64,000 bases of DNA. Source: Pontibacterium granulatum. Its GTDB lineage: Bacteria > Pseudomonadota > Gammaproteobacteria > Pseudomonadales > Balneatricaceae. The notes under the pieces were generated by a model, which worked only from the letters and a program-made list of their open reading frames with translations, did no database searches and was not told where the DNA came from. How positions within the stretch are numbered: position 1 is the stretch's first letter; each line of letters opens with the position of its first letter. This document shows, piece by piece, positions 1 to 9,315 of this stretch. The stretch covers positions 170,242 to 234,241 of the forward strand of contig NZ_JASBRH010000008.1 in NCBI RefSeq assembly GCF_029961155.1, given 5' to 3'. The translations under genes were made by a program, and so were the position numbers.

Positions 1-1610
1 ATACAGGGCTCGCCGGTGTGGATCTGCTGCATCATCTGCGCCATGGCGTCCTTACGCTGGGTGGTATCACGGTCGATACGCAGTACCGGCACGTCCGGGA
101 ACAGCTTCTGCAAGGTGTCTTCGGTACGCTCGGTACCCGCACCCACTGGCTTGAGTTGGTCGCTGCCGCAGTGACCACAACGGGCCGGAATCGGTGTCTG
201 CTTGTCGCAGTGGTGGCAGTGTAGATGCGGTGGCGAACGGTGCAGCGTCATATGAGCATCGCAGCGGTTACAGTCGGCTATCCAGCCACAATCATGACAG
301 CTTAGCGCTGGGGAAAAACCGCGCCGGTTGATAAATACCAATACCTGGGTGCCCTGGTCCAGGGTTTGGCGAATACGCTGTACCAGAGGTGTGGATAAAC
401 CAGCCTGCACTGGAATGTTGCGGGTGTCGAGCAGTTCGAAGGTTGGTGCCTTGGCGTTGCCCGCACGTTGGGTGACCCGCATCCATTGATAGCGCCCCTG
501 TTGGGCGTTGTGCAAAGTTTCCAGAGAGGGGGTGGCGCTGCCCAGTACCACTGCGACATCCTCTTTCTGGGCACGAAAGACCGCCAGATCGCGCGCCGAA
601 TAACGGTAACCGTCCTGTTGCTTGAAGGATGGGTCATGCTCCTCATCCACAATAATGATGCCTGGTGCCTTCATCGGGGTGAAAATTGCCGAGCGGGTGC
701 CGATGATGATGCGTGCTTCGCCTTCGCGGGCGTCCAGCCAGGCGTCGAGGCGCTGGCGGTCGGTCATGTTGGAGTGTAGAGCAACCACGGGCACGTTAAA
801 ACGCTGCTTAAAGCGGGTCACTGTCTGTGGGGTCAGGCCGATTTCGGGTACCAGGACCAGGGCCTGATTGCCCATCCCCAGTTGGCGCTCAATCGCCTGC
901 AGGTAGATCTCGGTTTTGCCTGAACCGGTAATCCCTTCCAGCAGGATCGGCGCAAAGCCAATGCTGTCGTTGATCTCATCCAGTGCGCCCTGCTGTTGTT
1001 CGTTCAGAGTCAGCGGCGCTTCGTGCAACAGGTTTTCCGTGCGCTCTGCATTCGCCCGATGGGGATGGTGGGTAAAACGCTCGGCCAAGCCTTTCTCTTC
1101 CAGTGGGCGCAAGTACTCCGTCTTATAGCCCTCGGCGCGAATGGCATCGTTGCTGATGCCGTGGGGGTGCTTGATTAACAGTGCCAGCAAAGCCTGCTGT
1201 TTCTTGGCGCGTGAGCCAGCATCTTCGGGAACAACGTTTGCACAGGCTCGCCACAGGTGTTCGTGCAGATACTCGCAGGCGTTGCCCTTCCGAAGCATCA
1301 CCGGTAGGGCCTGGGCGAGCGCATCGCCTATTGGGTGTTGATAGTAGTTCGCCGCCCAGCGCGCCAGATCAAACAGGTGTTGTGGCAAGGGTGGCGTGTG
1401 ATCCAACAGTTCCAGTGCTACCTTGAGCTTGTGTTCGGGAAACTCGGAGTGATCGCTGACCTCGATCAACAGGCCAACCAATTGACGGTTGCCAAACGGT
1501 ACCCGTAATCGCACGCCGGGCTTTAGTGCGTTGCAGTCGACACCGGCCGGCGGCAGGTAGTCGAACAGGCGGCGCATAGGGGTAGGCAGGGCAAGTCTGA
1601 GAACGACCAT
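1..1610 (-). CDS. priA: Primosomal replication-restart helicase PriA (3' end outside window)
   Basis: PriA is a 3'-to-5' superfamily 2 DNA helicase that recognises stalled forks and reloads the replisome. About 536 N-terminal residues are present; the family is about 730 long, so the C-terminus lies beyond the left edge. The start ATG (1608-1610) gives the typical N-terminal 3'-end-binding domain (MVVLRLALPTPMRRLFDYLP). A Walker A segment GITGSGKTE lies near residue 230 and a DEEH box is encoded near 650. Two zinc-binding clusters of CxxC type are encoded at about 130-300. No frameshift is apparent. It is divergent from rpmE, as in Pseudomonas. Confidence 0.96.
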   Translation of the reverse strand, partial: MVVLRLALPTPMRRLFDYLPPAGVDCNALKPGVRLRVPFGNRQLVGLLIEVSDHSEFPEHKLKVALELLDHTPPLPQHLFDLARWAANYYQHPIGDALAQALPVMLRKGNACEYLHEHLWRACANVVPEDAGSRAKKQQALLALLIKHPHGISNDAIRAEGYKTEYLRPLEEKGLAERFTHHPHRANAERTENLLHEAPLTLNEQQQGALDEINDSIGFAPILLEGITGSGKTEIYLQAIERQLGMGNQALVLVPEIGLTPQTVTRFKQRFNVPVVALHSNMTDRQRLDAWLDAREGEARIIIGTRSAIFTPMKAPGIIIVDEEHDPSFKQQDGYRYSARDLAVFRAQKEDVAVVLGSATPSLETLHNAQQGRYQWMRVTQRAGNAKAPTFELLDTRNIPVQAGLSTPLVQRIRQTLDQGTQVLVFINRRGFSPALSCHDCGWIADCNRCDAHMTLHRSPPHLHCHHCDKQTPIPARCGHCGSDQLKPVGAGTERTEDTLQKLFPDVPVLRIDRDTTQRKDAMAQMMQQIHTGEPC

Positions 1611-1695
1611 TGGATCAGTTTTCCCGGTAATGGAGGCGCTGGAATAGACGGCTTAGTCTAGGGGCTTTTGGGGTAAGAATAAATGGTGCGGATGA

Positions 1696-1724
1696 TTGCG
1701 GAGGGTCTTGAGTGTGCGTATAAT
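1696..1724 (+). promoter_or_regulatory. Predicted sigma70 promoter of rpmE
   Basis: TTGCGG (1696-1701), a 17-bp spacer and a perfect TATAAT (1719-1724) lie about 105 bp before the rpmE start. The leader also holds a short inverted repeat, GCCTAC/GTAGGC, near 1730-1749, which may fold in the 5' UTR. Assignment is by consensus only. Confidence 0.6.
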
Positions 1725-1829
1725 GCGCGGCCTACTCTCGGCGTAGGCTGTACGTTTGCGCTAAAATAACCGGTGCGGTGCTTGGCAAATGTTGACCAAG
1801 TGGCGGCACGCCAATTGAGGTTTTTGACA

Positions 1830-2045
1830 ATGAAAGCTGGTATCCACCCAGAATACAAAGATATTTCTGCAACTTGCTCTTGCGGTAACGTAGTGAAAAC
1901 GCGTTCTACCCTGGGTCAGGACATGCACCTGGACGTATGCTCCGCTTGCCACCCGTTCTACACTGGTAAGCAGAAAGAAGCGACTACTGGTGGTCGTGTT
2001 GACCGCTTCAACAAGCGCTTCGGTGCTCGCTCTCTCAAGAAGTAA
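1830..2045 (+). CDS. rpmE: 50S ribosomal protein L31, zinc-binding form
   Basis: A 71-residue protein beginning [11 protein letters not shown], the standard L31 start; a GAGG Shine-Dalgarno sits about 10 nt upstream (1816-1820). The reading frame is open further upstream, but this start matches family length. Four cysteines (C16, C18, C37, C40) identify the zinc-containing paralogue, which in bacteria can be swapped for a cysteine-free form under zinc starvation. It sits between priA and the nuclease gene, as in Pseudomonas. Confidence 0.97.
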   Translation: MKAGIHPEYKDISATCSCGNVVKTRSTLGQDMHLDVCSACHPFYTGKQKEATTGGRVDRFNKRFGARSLKK

Positions 2046-2048
2046 TCG

Positions 2049-2849
2049 ATGCTTCGAGCAAGTTCAAAAAAGGCACTCCTCTGGGGTGCCTTTTTGTTTT
2101 TGGGCGCGTTGCCGGTACTGGCAGCATGCCCGCCACCAACCAAGGTAAAGACGGTACGGGTGGAAAAAGTCTTCGACGGGGACACCGTCCGCCTTTATAG
2201 CGGCACGTCGGTGCGGCTAATCGGTGTAAATACACCCGAGATGCGCTACGACATCGGCAAGCCTGAACCGGGAGCAGAAGAGGCGACAGCTTTTCTTGTT
2301 CAACATGCCAGTGAAATCACACAACTGCAGCTGGGTAGGGATCCACGTGATCGCTACGGTCGCACGCTGGCTCACCTCTATTTCTCCAGCGGCAAGAGTG
2401 TTGAAGAGGCATTGCTGGAACGCGGCTTTGGCTTCTTTATTTCCATTCCACCCAATACCCAACTGAGCGACTGCTTGCGCCAGGCTGAAAATCGAGCTCG
2501 TAACGCACAACGCGGGATCTGGTTCGGGCAGCGCGGGCCCGTTGCCGTATCGGCCCTACCGTCGGGACACACCGGCTTTTCGTTGCTGCATGGTGAAATC
2601 ACCAAGGTCAGTAAAGGACGCCGTGCCTGGTATGTCGAACTGGACGACCGTGTGGTGCTGCGTATCGATACCAAGGTGCTGGCACGATTTGATGATGCTG
2701 CGCGTATCCGATTACGACCTAAGGACAGGGTCGAAGTGCGCGGTTGGCTGGTGGATCGGGGTGCCAGTAAAAGTGTGCTTAAAAAGGGCTACAAGCCTTT
2801 GATTCTCAATATATCCCACCCGGATCACCTGCGGTTTTTGGCCGACTAA
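2049..2849 (+). CDS. Exported thermonuclease-family (SNase-like) protein
   Basis: A 266-residue protein with a signal peptide (residues 1-26, cleavage near LAA/C), so probably periplasmic or, given the Cys after the hydrophobic stretch, possibly a lipoprotein. A staphylococcal-nuclease fold follows: the D-GDT segment (VFDGDTVRL), an R near IGVNTPEMR and a later DRYGRTLAHLY motif match the catalytic Asp/Arg/Glu positions of the family. The C-terminal 90 residues resemble an OB-like extension. The start lies 3 nt after the rpmE stop, and the rpmE terminator hairpin lies inside this gene's signal-peptide codons (see findings). The precise substrate is unknown. Confidence 0.85.
   Translation: MLRASSKKALLWGAFLFLGALPVLAACPPPTKVKTVRVEKVFDGDTVRLYSGTSVRLIGVNTPEMRYDIGKPEPGAEEATAFLVQHASEITQLQLGRDPRDRYGRTLAHLYFSSGKSVEEALLERGFGFFISIPPNTQLSDCLRQAENRARNAQRGIWFGQRGPVAVSALPSGHTGFSLLHGEITKVSKGRRAWYVELDDRVVLRIDTKVLARFDDAARIRLRPKDRVEVRGWLVDRGASKSVLKKGYKPLILNISHPDHLRFLAD
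2067..2099 (+). terminator. Intrinsic terminator overlapping the nuclease signal-peptide codons
   Basis: GGCAC (2072-2076) pairs with GTGCC (2086-2090), extended by A5/T5 on the outside and by three or four further pairs inside, with a 3-nt loop, followed by TTTTTGTTTT. This is a textbook rho-independent terminator for rpmE, yet it lies inside the next open reading frame. Confidence 0.8.
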
Positions 2850-2966
2850 TCAAAAAGTCCAATTGTTTATTTATTGACGACAGGTGTAGGCCCACTAGTT
2901 GTGGGGCTGTGGCCTTTTCTATATGATTCTTGGTTCGTCTTTTGTTAACTATTTGGAACAGCAGCC

Positions 2967-4232
2967 ATGTCTCAAGATATGAAACAAGCCGCACTTGATT
3001 ATCACGAGTTCCCGCGTCCGGGAAAGATCAGCGTGGAGTTGTCCACTTCCGCTGAATCTGCACGTGATTTGGCGCTGGCATACAGCCCTGGTGTGGCTGA
3101 GCCGGTGCGTGAAATCGCTAAGGACCCTGAAAATGCCTACCGTTACACCGCTAAGGGTAACCTGGTAGCCGTCATTTCCAACGGTTCCGCGATTCTGGGT
3201 CTGGGTGACCTGGGCCCTCTGGCTTCCAAGCCAGTTATGGAAGGTAAGTCTTTGCTGTTCAAGAAGTTTGCCGGTCTGGATTCCATCGATATCGAAGTTG
3301 ACGCAGAAAGCCCACAGGCTTTCATCGATACGGTTGCACGTATCGCTGAAACTTTCGGTGGTATCAACCTGGAAGACATCAAAGCACCTGAGTGTTTTGA
3401 AATTGAGCGCGCTCTGATCGAGCGTTGCAACATCCCTGTATTCCACGACGACCAGCACGGTACTGCTATTGTAACCGCAGCTGGCATGATCAACGCGCTG
3501 GAAATCGCAGGTAAAGAACTGTCTGAAGCAAACATTGTTTGCCTGGGCGCTGGTGCTGCGGCTAACGCATGCATGAAGCTGCTGGTAAACATGGGTGCGA
3601 AAGTAGAAAACATCTACATGCTGGACCGTAAGGGTGTGATCCACTCTGGTCGTGACGATCTGACACCAGAAAAAGCAGCATTTGCTACTGAAACTGAGAA
3701 GCGTACTCTGGATGATGCAATCGACGGTGCTGACGTATTCGTTGGTCTGTCTGGCCCTAACCTGCTGTCTGCTGAACAGCTGGCTAAGATGGCTGCAAAC
3801 CCGGTTGTATTCGCGTGTGCGAACCCGGATCCAGAGATCCGTCCTGAGCTGGCTCACGAGACCCGTGATGATGTCATCATGGCGACCGGCCGTTCTGACT
3901 TCCCGAACCAGGTAAACAACGTACTGGGCTTCCCATTCATCTTCCGTGGCGCGATGGACGTTCGTGCGTCTGCGATCAACGAAGAGATGAAAGCGGCAGC
4001 AGTACGTGCGATTGCCGAACTGGCTAAACAACCTGTTCCTCAGGAAGTGCTGGATGCGTACGAGCTGGATTCCCTGGAATTCGGTCGTGAGTACATTATT
4101 CCTAAGCCAACCGATTCTCGCCTGCTGGGCGCAGTTTCCGGTGCGGTTGCTCAGGCTGCAATCGACAGCGGTGTAGCACGTCTGCCTCTGCCAGACCACT
4201 ACCCACTGGGTACTGCAGCTGACCTGAAATAA
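2967..4232 (+). CDS. maeB: NADP-dependent malic enzyme, short form
   Basis: Oxidative decarboxylation of malate to pyruvate, supplying NADPH and pyruvate. At 421 residues it has the malic N-terminal domain and NAD(P)-binding domain but lacks the phosphotransacetylase-like C-terminal extension of E. coli MaeB, as in the Pseudomonas enzyme at the same chromosomal position. Visible motifs: YSPGVAEP, the Tyr/Lys catalytic region (YRYTAKGNLVAV), the metal-binding HDDQHGTA and the Rossmann segment VCLGAGAAANAC. The gene stands alone with its own terminator. Confidence 0.93.
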   Translation: MSQDMKQAALDYHEFPRPGKISVELSTSAESARDLALAYSPGVAEPVREIAKDPENAYRYTAKGNLVAVISNGSAILGLGDLGPLASKPVMEGKSLLFKKFAGLDSIDIEVDAESPQAFIDTVARIAETFGGINLEDIKAPECFEIERALIERCNIPVFHDDQHGTAIVTAAGMINALEIAGKELSEANIVCLGAGAAANACMKLLVNMGAKVENIYMLDRKGVIHSGRDDLTPEKAAFATETEKRTLDDAIDGADVFVGLSGPNLLSAEQLAKMAANPVVFACANPDPEIRPELAHETRDDVIMATGRSDFPNQVNNVLGFPFIFRGAMDVRASAINEEMKAAAVRAIAELAKQPVPQEVLDAYELDSLEFGREYIIPKPTDSRLLGAVSGAVAQAAIDSGVARLPLPDHYPLGTAADLK

Positions 4233-4250
4233 TTCAGGATCGGATAAGAG

Positions 4251-4278
4251 AAAGCCCGGCCTAGGCCGGGCTTTTTTG
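4251..4278 (+). terminator. Terminator of maeB
   Basis: AAAGCCCGGCCTAGGCCGGG followed by CTTTTTT: a GC-rich perfect stem with a T-run directly after the maeB stop. Confidence 0.9.
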
Positions 4279-4296
4279 TGCCTGAAAAACGGATAT

Positions 4297-4324
4297 AAAA
4301 AAGCCAGCGCAGCGCTGGCCTTTC
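4297..4324 (-). terminator. Terminator of mrcA
   Basis: Read on the minus strand: GGCCAGCGCTGCGCTGGC followed by TTTTTT. The stem is CCAGCGC/GCGCTGG; it lies just past the mrcA stop codon and faces the maeB terminator. Confidence 0.85.
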
Positions 4325-4346
4325 TGTATTTGTGTTGGCCTGAATA

Positions 4347-6806
4347 TCAGAAGATATCTTCAGTAGCGCCGCCGTTGCCGCTTTGTGAGCTGCCGGCTTG
4401 TGCAGCCATCTCGGTTGGCGCATCGTCTTCGCGGAAGTACTCAAACAACGCGCCCTTCTGGCCAGGATTGGCCAGCAAGCCGGTTTTCGGATCGATCTTC
4501 ACGCTGACGATTCCTTCCGGTGGCAGAGGGGCGCTCTCCGGTTGGTCTTTCAGCGCGACGCGCATGTAGTCGATCCAGATCGGTAGCGCAGCAGTGCCGC
4601 CAAATTCCCGGCGTCCGAGGGTTTCCGGTTGGTCGAAACCCACCCATACCGTGGTCGTCAGGTTGCGGTTGAAGCCGGAGAACCACGCGTCCTTCTGGTC
4701 GTTCGTTGTCCCTGTCTTACCTGCCAAATCGTTACGCTGGAGCACCAGTGCGCGGCGGCCGGTACCGCGTTTAATCACATCCTGCATCATGTTGTAGATC
4801 AGGTAGGCGGATTGCTCATCCACCTTGCGCTCAGCCAGAGGTAAGTTAGTCACCTGCAGGCCCTGTGGAATCACCGCAGGTGGCTGCTCCGGATCGACGT
4901 ACTGACAGTTTTTACAGATAGTAGCCGGTTTGGCTTCGAAGATTACATTACCTTCGCTGTCTTCAATGCGCTGGATAAAGTAAGGTTCGATGCCATAACC
5001 GCCGTTTGCGAGGGTGGCATAGCCCCGTACAACCTGTAGAGGGGTCATGTCTGCACTGCCCAGTGACAGAGACAGGTTGTGTGGCAGTTTGTCTTTAGCG
5101 AAGCCGAAGTTTTCCAGGTACTGTACTGTGTTACTTACGCCGATCTGGCGCAGTATTCGAATCGATACCAGGTTACGGGACTTATACAGGGCTTCGCGCA
5201 GGCGGGTTGGGCCATAGAACTTTTTGCTGTAGTTTTCCGGCCGCCAGTTGGCTTCCAGCTGGTCATCATGGAAGACCACCGGGGCGTCGTTGATCAGTGT
5301 GGCCGGTGTAAAGCCGTTGGCAAGCGCGGCGGTGTAGATAAACGGTTTGATGTTGGAGCCCGGCTGGCGGATCGCCTGGGTCACACGGTTGAACTTGTTG
5401 TGGTGGAAGTTAAACCCACCCACCAGTGACACAATGGCGCCATCGTTTGGATTTACCGAGATCAGGCCACCCTGTACTTCTGGGATCTGGGTCAGGTGCC
5501 ACACCTGTTGCGGCTGTTCCGTGTCGGTGGGTTTTTTCTTGTCCTTTTCGGCTTCGGCGGTGCGAAGCTGAATGCGTACCACATCACCCACATTAAATGC
5601 GTCGGCAGCTTTTTTTAGTGTGCTGCCCATGCGGTTGGCCGACTTGTATTCGCGCGCCCAGTTGATCTGGTCCCAGTTTAAGGTTGCGCGTTCGCCGCTC
5701 TTGCGCAGCACTTCGATGCTTTTCTCCTGCAGAGCAACGACAACGGCCGGTTCGATGTCACTGACATTGCCGATCTTGACCAGGGTTTTCAGCAGTTGTT
5801 CTTCGTCCTGAAGCTCAGCGTCGGTGAACTGTTTTTCCGGGCCACGGTAGCCGTGACGTTCAGTGTAGGACAGCAGTCCCGTCTGCAATGCCGCGTTGGC
5901 GGTAGCCTGTAGGTCGGACTTGACCGTGGTGAAAACGCGATAGCCTTCGGTATACAGGTCGTCGCCGTATTTCTCATACAGGTCGCTGCGCACCATCTCG
6001 GCGATGTACTGCGCATCCACTTCAATATCCGCGCCGTGACGCTTTGCAGTCAGCTCTTCGGCACGTGCTTCCTCATATTCCTGGTCGTTAATCAGGCTCA
6101 GGCTGTGCATACGACCGAGGATCCAGTTGCGACGGGTGAGGGCTCGATCCGGGTTGGAGATCGGGTTGTTGGCAGATGGAGCTTTGGGCAAACCTGCAAT
6201 CATTGCCAGCTGGGCAATGGACAGTTGGTCCAGATTCTCACCGTAATAAGTGTTGGCTGCCGCCTGAATGCCGTAGGAGCGGTGCCCCAGGTAAATCTTG
6301 TTGACGTAAAGCTCGAAAATATCTTCTTTGCTCAATTCCTGCTCGATGCGCAGGGCCAACAGAATTTCGCGGAATTTACGGGTAAAGGTACGTTCACGGG
6401 TCAGAAAGAAGTTCTTAGCCAGCTGCATGGTGATGGTAGAGCCACCACTTTTGATGCTGCCGGTTGTTGCCAGTTGTACAGCGGCGCGAGCGAGACCCTT
6501 GATATCAATCCCCATATGCTCGAAAAAGCGGCTGTCTTCGGCTGCCAGTAGGGCGTTTACAAACTGAGGCGGAATCTGGTCGTAGGTGACGGGTGTGCGC
6601 TTCTTCTCGCCGTATTCGGCGATCAGCTTTTCATCAGCACTGTAAATACGCAAGGGAGTCTGAAATTTAACATCGCGCAGAGTGCTAACCTCTGGCAGGT
6701 CGGCAGAGAAATGCTTATAGGCAAGAAAGCCCGCTGCAGCGCCGATGATGACGCCTACAAAGCCGAGGATTGCCAGGTACTTAAACAGTTTTTTTATCAC
6801 GCGCAT
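4347..6806 (-). CDS. mrcA: Penicillin-binding protein 1A (bifunctional peptidoglycan synthase)
   Basis: Class A PBP of 819 residues anchored by one N-terminal membrane segment (about 8-30). The glycosyltransferase domain carries EDSRFFEHMGID, TITMQLAKNFFL and the KEDIFELYVNKIYLG stretch. An OB-like insert follows. The transpeptidase domain has the SxxN/KTGT-type motifs (QPGSNIKPF with the catalytic serine, KSRNLVS, and KTGTTND). It polymerises and cross-links septal and lateral wall. It is divergently oriented from the pilus operon, the conserved ponA-pilM arrangement. The 273 bp between mrcA and pilM must hold both promoters; I see no unambiguous -35/-10 pair there. Confidence 0.96.
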   Translation of the reverse strand: MRVIKKLFKYLAILGFVGVIIGAAAGFLAYKHFSADLPEVSTLRDVKFQTPLRIYSADEKLIAEYGEKKRTPVTYDQIPPQFVNALLAAEDSRFFEHMGIDIKGLARAAVQLATTGSIKSGGSTITMQLAKNFFLTRERTFTRKFREILLALRIEQELSKEDIFELYVNKIYLGHRSYGIQAAANTYYGENLDQLSIAQLAMIAGLPKAPSANNPISNPDRALTRRNWILGRMHSLSLINDQEYEEARAEELTAKRHGADIEVDAQYIAEMVRSDLYEKYGDDLYTEGYRVFTTVKSDLQATANAALQTGLLSYTERHGYRGPEKQFTDAELQDEEQLLKTLVKIGNVSDIEPAVVVALQEKSIEVLRKSGERATLNWDQINWAREYKSANRMGSTLKKAADAFNVGDVVRIQLRTAEAEKDKKKPTDTEQPQQVWHLTQIPEVQGGLISVNPNDGAIVSLVGGFNFHHNKFNRVTQAIRQPGSNIKPFIYTAALANGFTPATLINDAPVVFHDDQLEANWRPENYSKKFYGPTRLREALYKSRNLVSIRILRQIGVSNTVQYLENFGFAKDKLPHNLSLSLGSADMTPLQVVRGYATLANGGYGIEPYFIQRIEDSEGNVIFEAKPATICKNCQYVDPEQPPAVIPQGLQVTNLPLAERKVDEQSAYLIYNMMQDVIKRGTGRRALVLQRNDLAGKTGTTNDQKDAWFSGFNRNLTTTVWVGFDQPETLGRREFGGTAALPIWIDYMRVALKDQPESAPLPPEGIVSVKIDPKTGLLANPGQKGALFEYFREDDAPTEMAAQAGSSQSGNGGATEDIF

Positions 6807-7079
6807 GCTACTGTGGTTTCAAGAAATTGCGTTGTCTGCCGCTTATTATACTGGTACAGGTTGATCACTCTACCGACATTTTGATTTATTTCAGTCAAAT
6901 TGCATTTAACTGCGATTGAAATGGAAGGTTCGCTGATCTTTCGTATTTCAGAAGTTATGCTACGCTTTCATACGCTTGTTTGCCTGCGGCGGCGCCACAG
7001 GCAGTAACTGTTGGCATCATTGTGATCCGAAACGAATCGTTCAGTTCAATAAATTCTGGCAAGGATAAGGATTGACCTA

Positions 7080-8147
7080 GTGTTTGCTCTTTTTGGAAAA
7101 AAAGATTCCGGTCTGATCGGGGTGGATATCGGGTCCTCCTCCGTCAAGCTGGTCGCCCTTACAAATCATTCCGGTCAGTTTACACTGGACGGTTATGCCA
7201 TAGTACCGGTCCCACCGGCGGCGGTCATTGACGGGAACGTGCAGGACGTGGGGCAGGTCTCCGATGCAGTAGAGCGTGCTGCCAAGGTGGCAGGTACATC
7301 ATTGAAAAGCGTGGTTGTAGCGGTTCCTTCTTCCGCCGTTATTACCAAAAACCTCGCCATTAGCGACTCCTTTTCGGAGATCGAACTTGAAGAGCAGGTT
7401 AAGCTCGAAGCCGATCAGTTTATCCCTTACCCGCTGGATGAAGTGGCGATTGACTTCGAGGTAAAAGGTGCCTCTCAACACAACCCCGACTTTAACGATA
7501 TTCTGGTGGTCGCCTGTCGGCGCAGTGATGTGGAGCTGCGCGAAGATGCGGTCACCGGTGCCGGCTTGACGTGTGAAGTGGTGGATGTGGATACCTACGC
7601 GGTGGAGCGTGCGTTTGCCCAACTGGAAGCCGGTGCAGAACCGCCCGAAAGCGACGAGTTGGTTGGGATCGTTGATATCGGTGCGGCAACCCTGACGTTG
7701 AATGTGTTCCGAAACGGCCAGATCGTTTACAACCGCGAGCAGGCGTTTGGCGGTAACGAACTCACCAACGGTATTCACCAGCACTTCGGTATCCCGTTGG
7801 GTGAGGTGGAGCAGAAACTGCGTCAGGGCGAGTTGAACGCTGAAATCCAGCAGCTGTTTGTACTGCCGTTTCGCGGCACCATCGCGCTGCAGGTATCCCG
7901 CGCGCTGCAGTTCTTCTACTCCTCCGGTGTACACAGCGAATTGAGCCGTCTATACCTGACCGGAGGCACTGCGGCCATCAAGGAATTGGCGCAGCAGATT
8001 GAGCAGGAGATTGGAGTCACGACGCTGACGGCCGATCCATTTCAACAGATGAAGATTAACAGCAAGATCAGTCGCGAGCGTTTGTCCGCAGATGCTTCAT
8101 CGCTGGTCAAAGCCTGCGGTCTGGCAATGCGACCGGTTGAGGGTTAA
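7080..8147 (+). CDS. pilM: Type IV pilus inner-membrane platform protein PilM
   Basis: A 355-residue actin-like cytoplasmic ATP-binding protein of type IV pilus assembly that binds the N-terminus of PilN. The start is GTG at 7080 after an AAGGATAAGG ribosome-binding stretch. The actin-fold signature GVDIGSSSVKLV is at residues 14-25 and a second phosphate-binding segment, GIVDIGAATLTLNVF, is near 200. It is first gene of pilMNOPQ, with very short spacings throughout (3 nt to pilN). Confidence 0.96.
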   Translation: MFALFGKKDSGLIGVDIGSSSVKLVALTNHSGQFTLDGYAIVPVPPAAVIDGNVQDVGQVSDAVERAAKVAGTSLKSVVVAVPSSAVITKNLAISDSFSEIELEEQVKLEADQFIPYPLDEVAIDFEVKGASQHNPDFNDILVVACRRSDVELREDAVTGAGLTCEVVDVDTYAVERAFAQLEAGAEPPESDELVGIVDIGAATLTLNVFRNGQIVYNREQAFGGNELTNGIHQHFGIPLGEVEQKLRQGELNAEIQQLFVLPFRGTIALQVSRALQFFYSSGVHSELSRLYLTGGTAAIKELAQQIEQEIGVTTLTADPFQQMKINSKISRERLSADASSLVKACGLAMRPVEG

Positions 8148-8150
8148 GTA

Positions 8151-8702
8151 ATGGCACTGATTAACCTTAGGCCCTGGCGTGAAGCGCGCAAAGCGGCGCA
8201 ACAGAAACAGTTTGTAACCAACGTCGCGGGCGCGGCAATTTTTGCGGCCGTGGTGGTTTTGGGTATCGGATATTACGTGGATATGCAGACTGAACGCCAG
8301 AATGTGCGTAATAAGTATCTGCAGTCCGAGATTGCCAAGCTGGATATTCTGCGCAAGGAGATCCAGGAGCTGGACACCAAACGAGCCCGCCTGCTAGACC
8401 GACTGCAGGCGATCCATGAATTGCAGGGCAATCGCCCGGTAATCGTGCGCAACTTTGATGAACTGGTCAGGGTCCTGCCGGACGGTATCCACTACACCTC
8501 GCTGACGCGTCGAGAGAGCATGGTGAGCGTAACCGGGCTGGCGGAGGACAACACCGAAGTATCTACTCTGATGCGTAAACTGGATCAGTCCGACTGGTTT
8601 GGTGAGCCGAACCTGAGCCAGGTAGACAGTCAGGATGGCATGAAAAACTTTCGTCTTACCGTACATCTTGAGAAGCCAGGGGCTGAGGAGGCTGAACAGT
8701 GA
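8151..8702 (+). CDS. pilN: Type IV pilus assembly protein PilN
   Basis: A bitopic inner-membrane protein (183 residues) whose short cytoplasmic N-terminus (INLRPWREARR-type motif, here INLRPWREARK) docks into PilM. One membrane segment at about 22-44 is followed by a coiled coil and a periplasmic ferredoxin-like domain that pairs with PilO. Its stop overlaps the pilO GTG start by 3 nt, suggesting translational coupling. Confidence 0.95.
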   Translation: MALINLRPWREARKAAQQKQFVTNVAGAAIFAAVVVLGIGYYVDMQTERQNVRNKYLQSEIAKLDILRKEIQELDTKRARLLDRLQAIHELQGNRPVIVRNFDELVRVLPDGIHYTSLTRRESMVSVTGLAEDNTEVSTLMRKLDQSDWFGEPNLSQVDSQDGMKNFRLTVHLEKPGAEEAEQ

Positions 8703-9304
8703 ATCGGGACAGCCTGAAAAACGCCTTTAAAGGCTTTGATCCAAACAATCTGGACCTGGCAACCGCGGGCAGTTGGCCGATCGGTGTCAAAATCATTACC
8801 TACCTGATTGTGTTTGCAGCGATCACCGCTGCTGGGTTCCACTTTTATGTAACCGACAAAAACAACCAGCTTGAGCGTGCTCAGCGCAAAGAGTCGGAAC
8901 TGAAACAGATGTACGCCATGAAGGCGCGTGACGTTGCGAACCTTGATGCGCTGCGTAAGCAGATGGCGGACGTGGAAGAACGCTTTGCTGAAATGTTGCG
9001 TCAGTTGCCGACTCAGAACGAGGTGCCGGGGTTGCTGGATGATATTACCCGGATAGGTCGTGAAAGCGGGTTGGATATCGATCTGATCGAATTGCAGCCT
9101 GAGAAAAAGAATAAGTTCTATATCGAACTGCCGATCAAGATTACGGTGGGGGGAACCTACCACCAGATGGGGCAGTTTGTGAGTGGGGTGGCCGCGATTC
9201 CTCGTATCGTAACCCTGCACGACTATAAGATTGTCCCAGCGGAGAACGGGCGGCTGACGATGAACATCAGCGCACGCACCTACCGCTACGATGATACTCA
9301 ATAG
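8699..9304 (+). CDS. pilO: Type IV pilus assembly protein PilO
   Basis: A 201-residue bitopic membrane protein with one transmembrane segment (about 28-50), a coiled coil, and a periplasmic PilO fold with the PTQNEVPGLLDDI motif typical of the family. It forms the periplasmic PilN/PilO heterodimer linking the cytoplasmic platform to PilP. GTG start at 8699 inside the pilN stop region. Confidence 0.95.
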   Translation: MNRDSLKNAFKGFDPNNLDLATAGSWPIGVKIITYLIVFAAITAAGFHFYVTDKNNQLERAQRKESELKQMYAMKARDVANLDALRKQMADVEERFAEMLRQLPTQNEVPGLLDDITRIGRESGLDIDLIELQPEKKNKFYIELPIKITVGGTYHQMGQFVSGVAAIPRIVTLHDYKIVPAENGRLTMNISARTYRYDDTQ

Positions 9305-9315
9305 GTGGATGCAGT

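Noticed and set aside
2949..4199. Long minus-strand open frame opposite maeB
   Set aside because: It mirrors the malic enzyme gene, has no recognisable domain or ribosome-binding site, and is explained by codon bias of the real gene.
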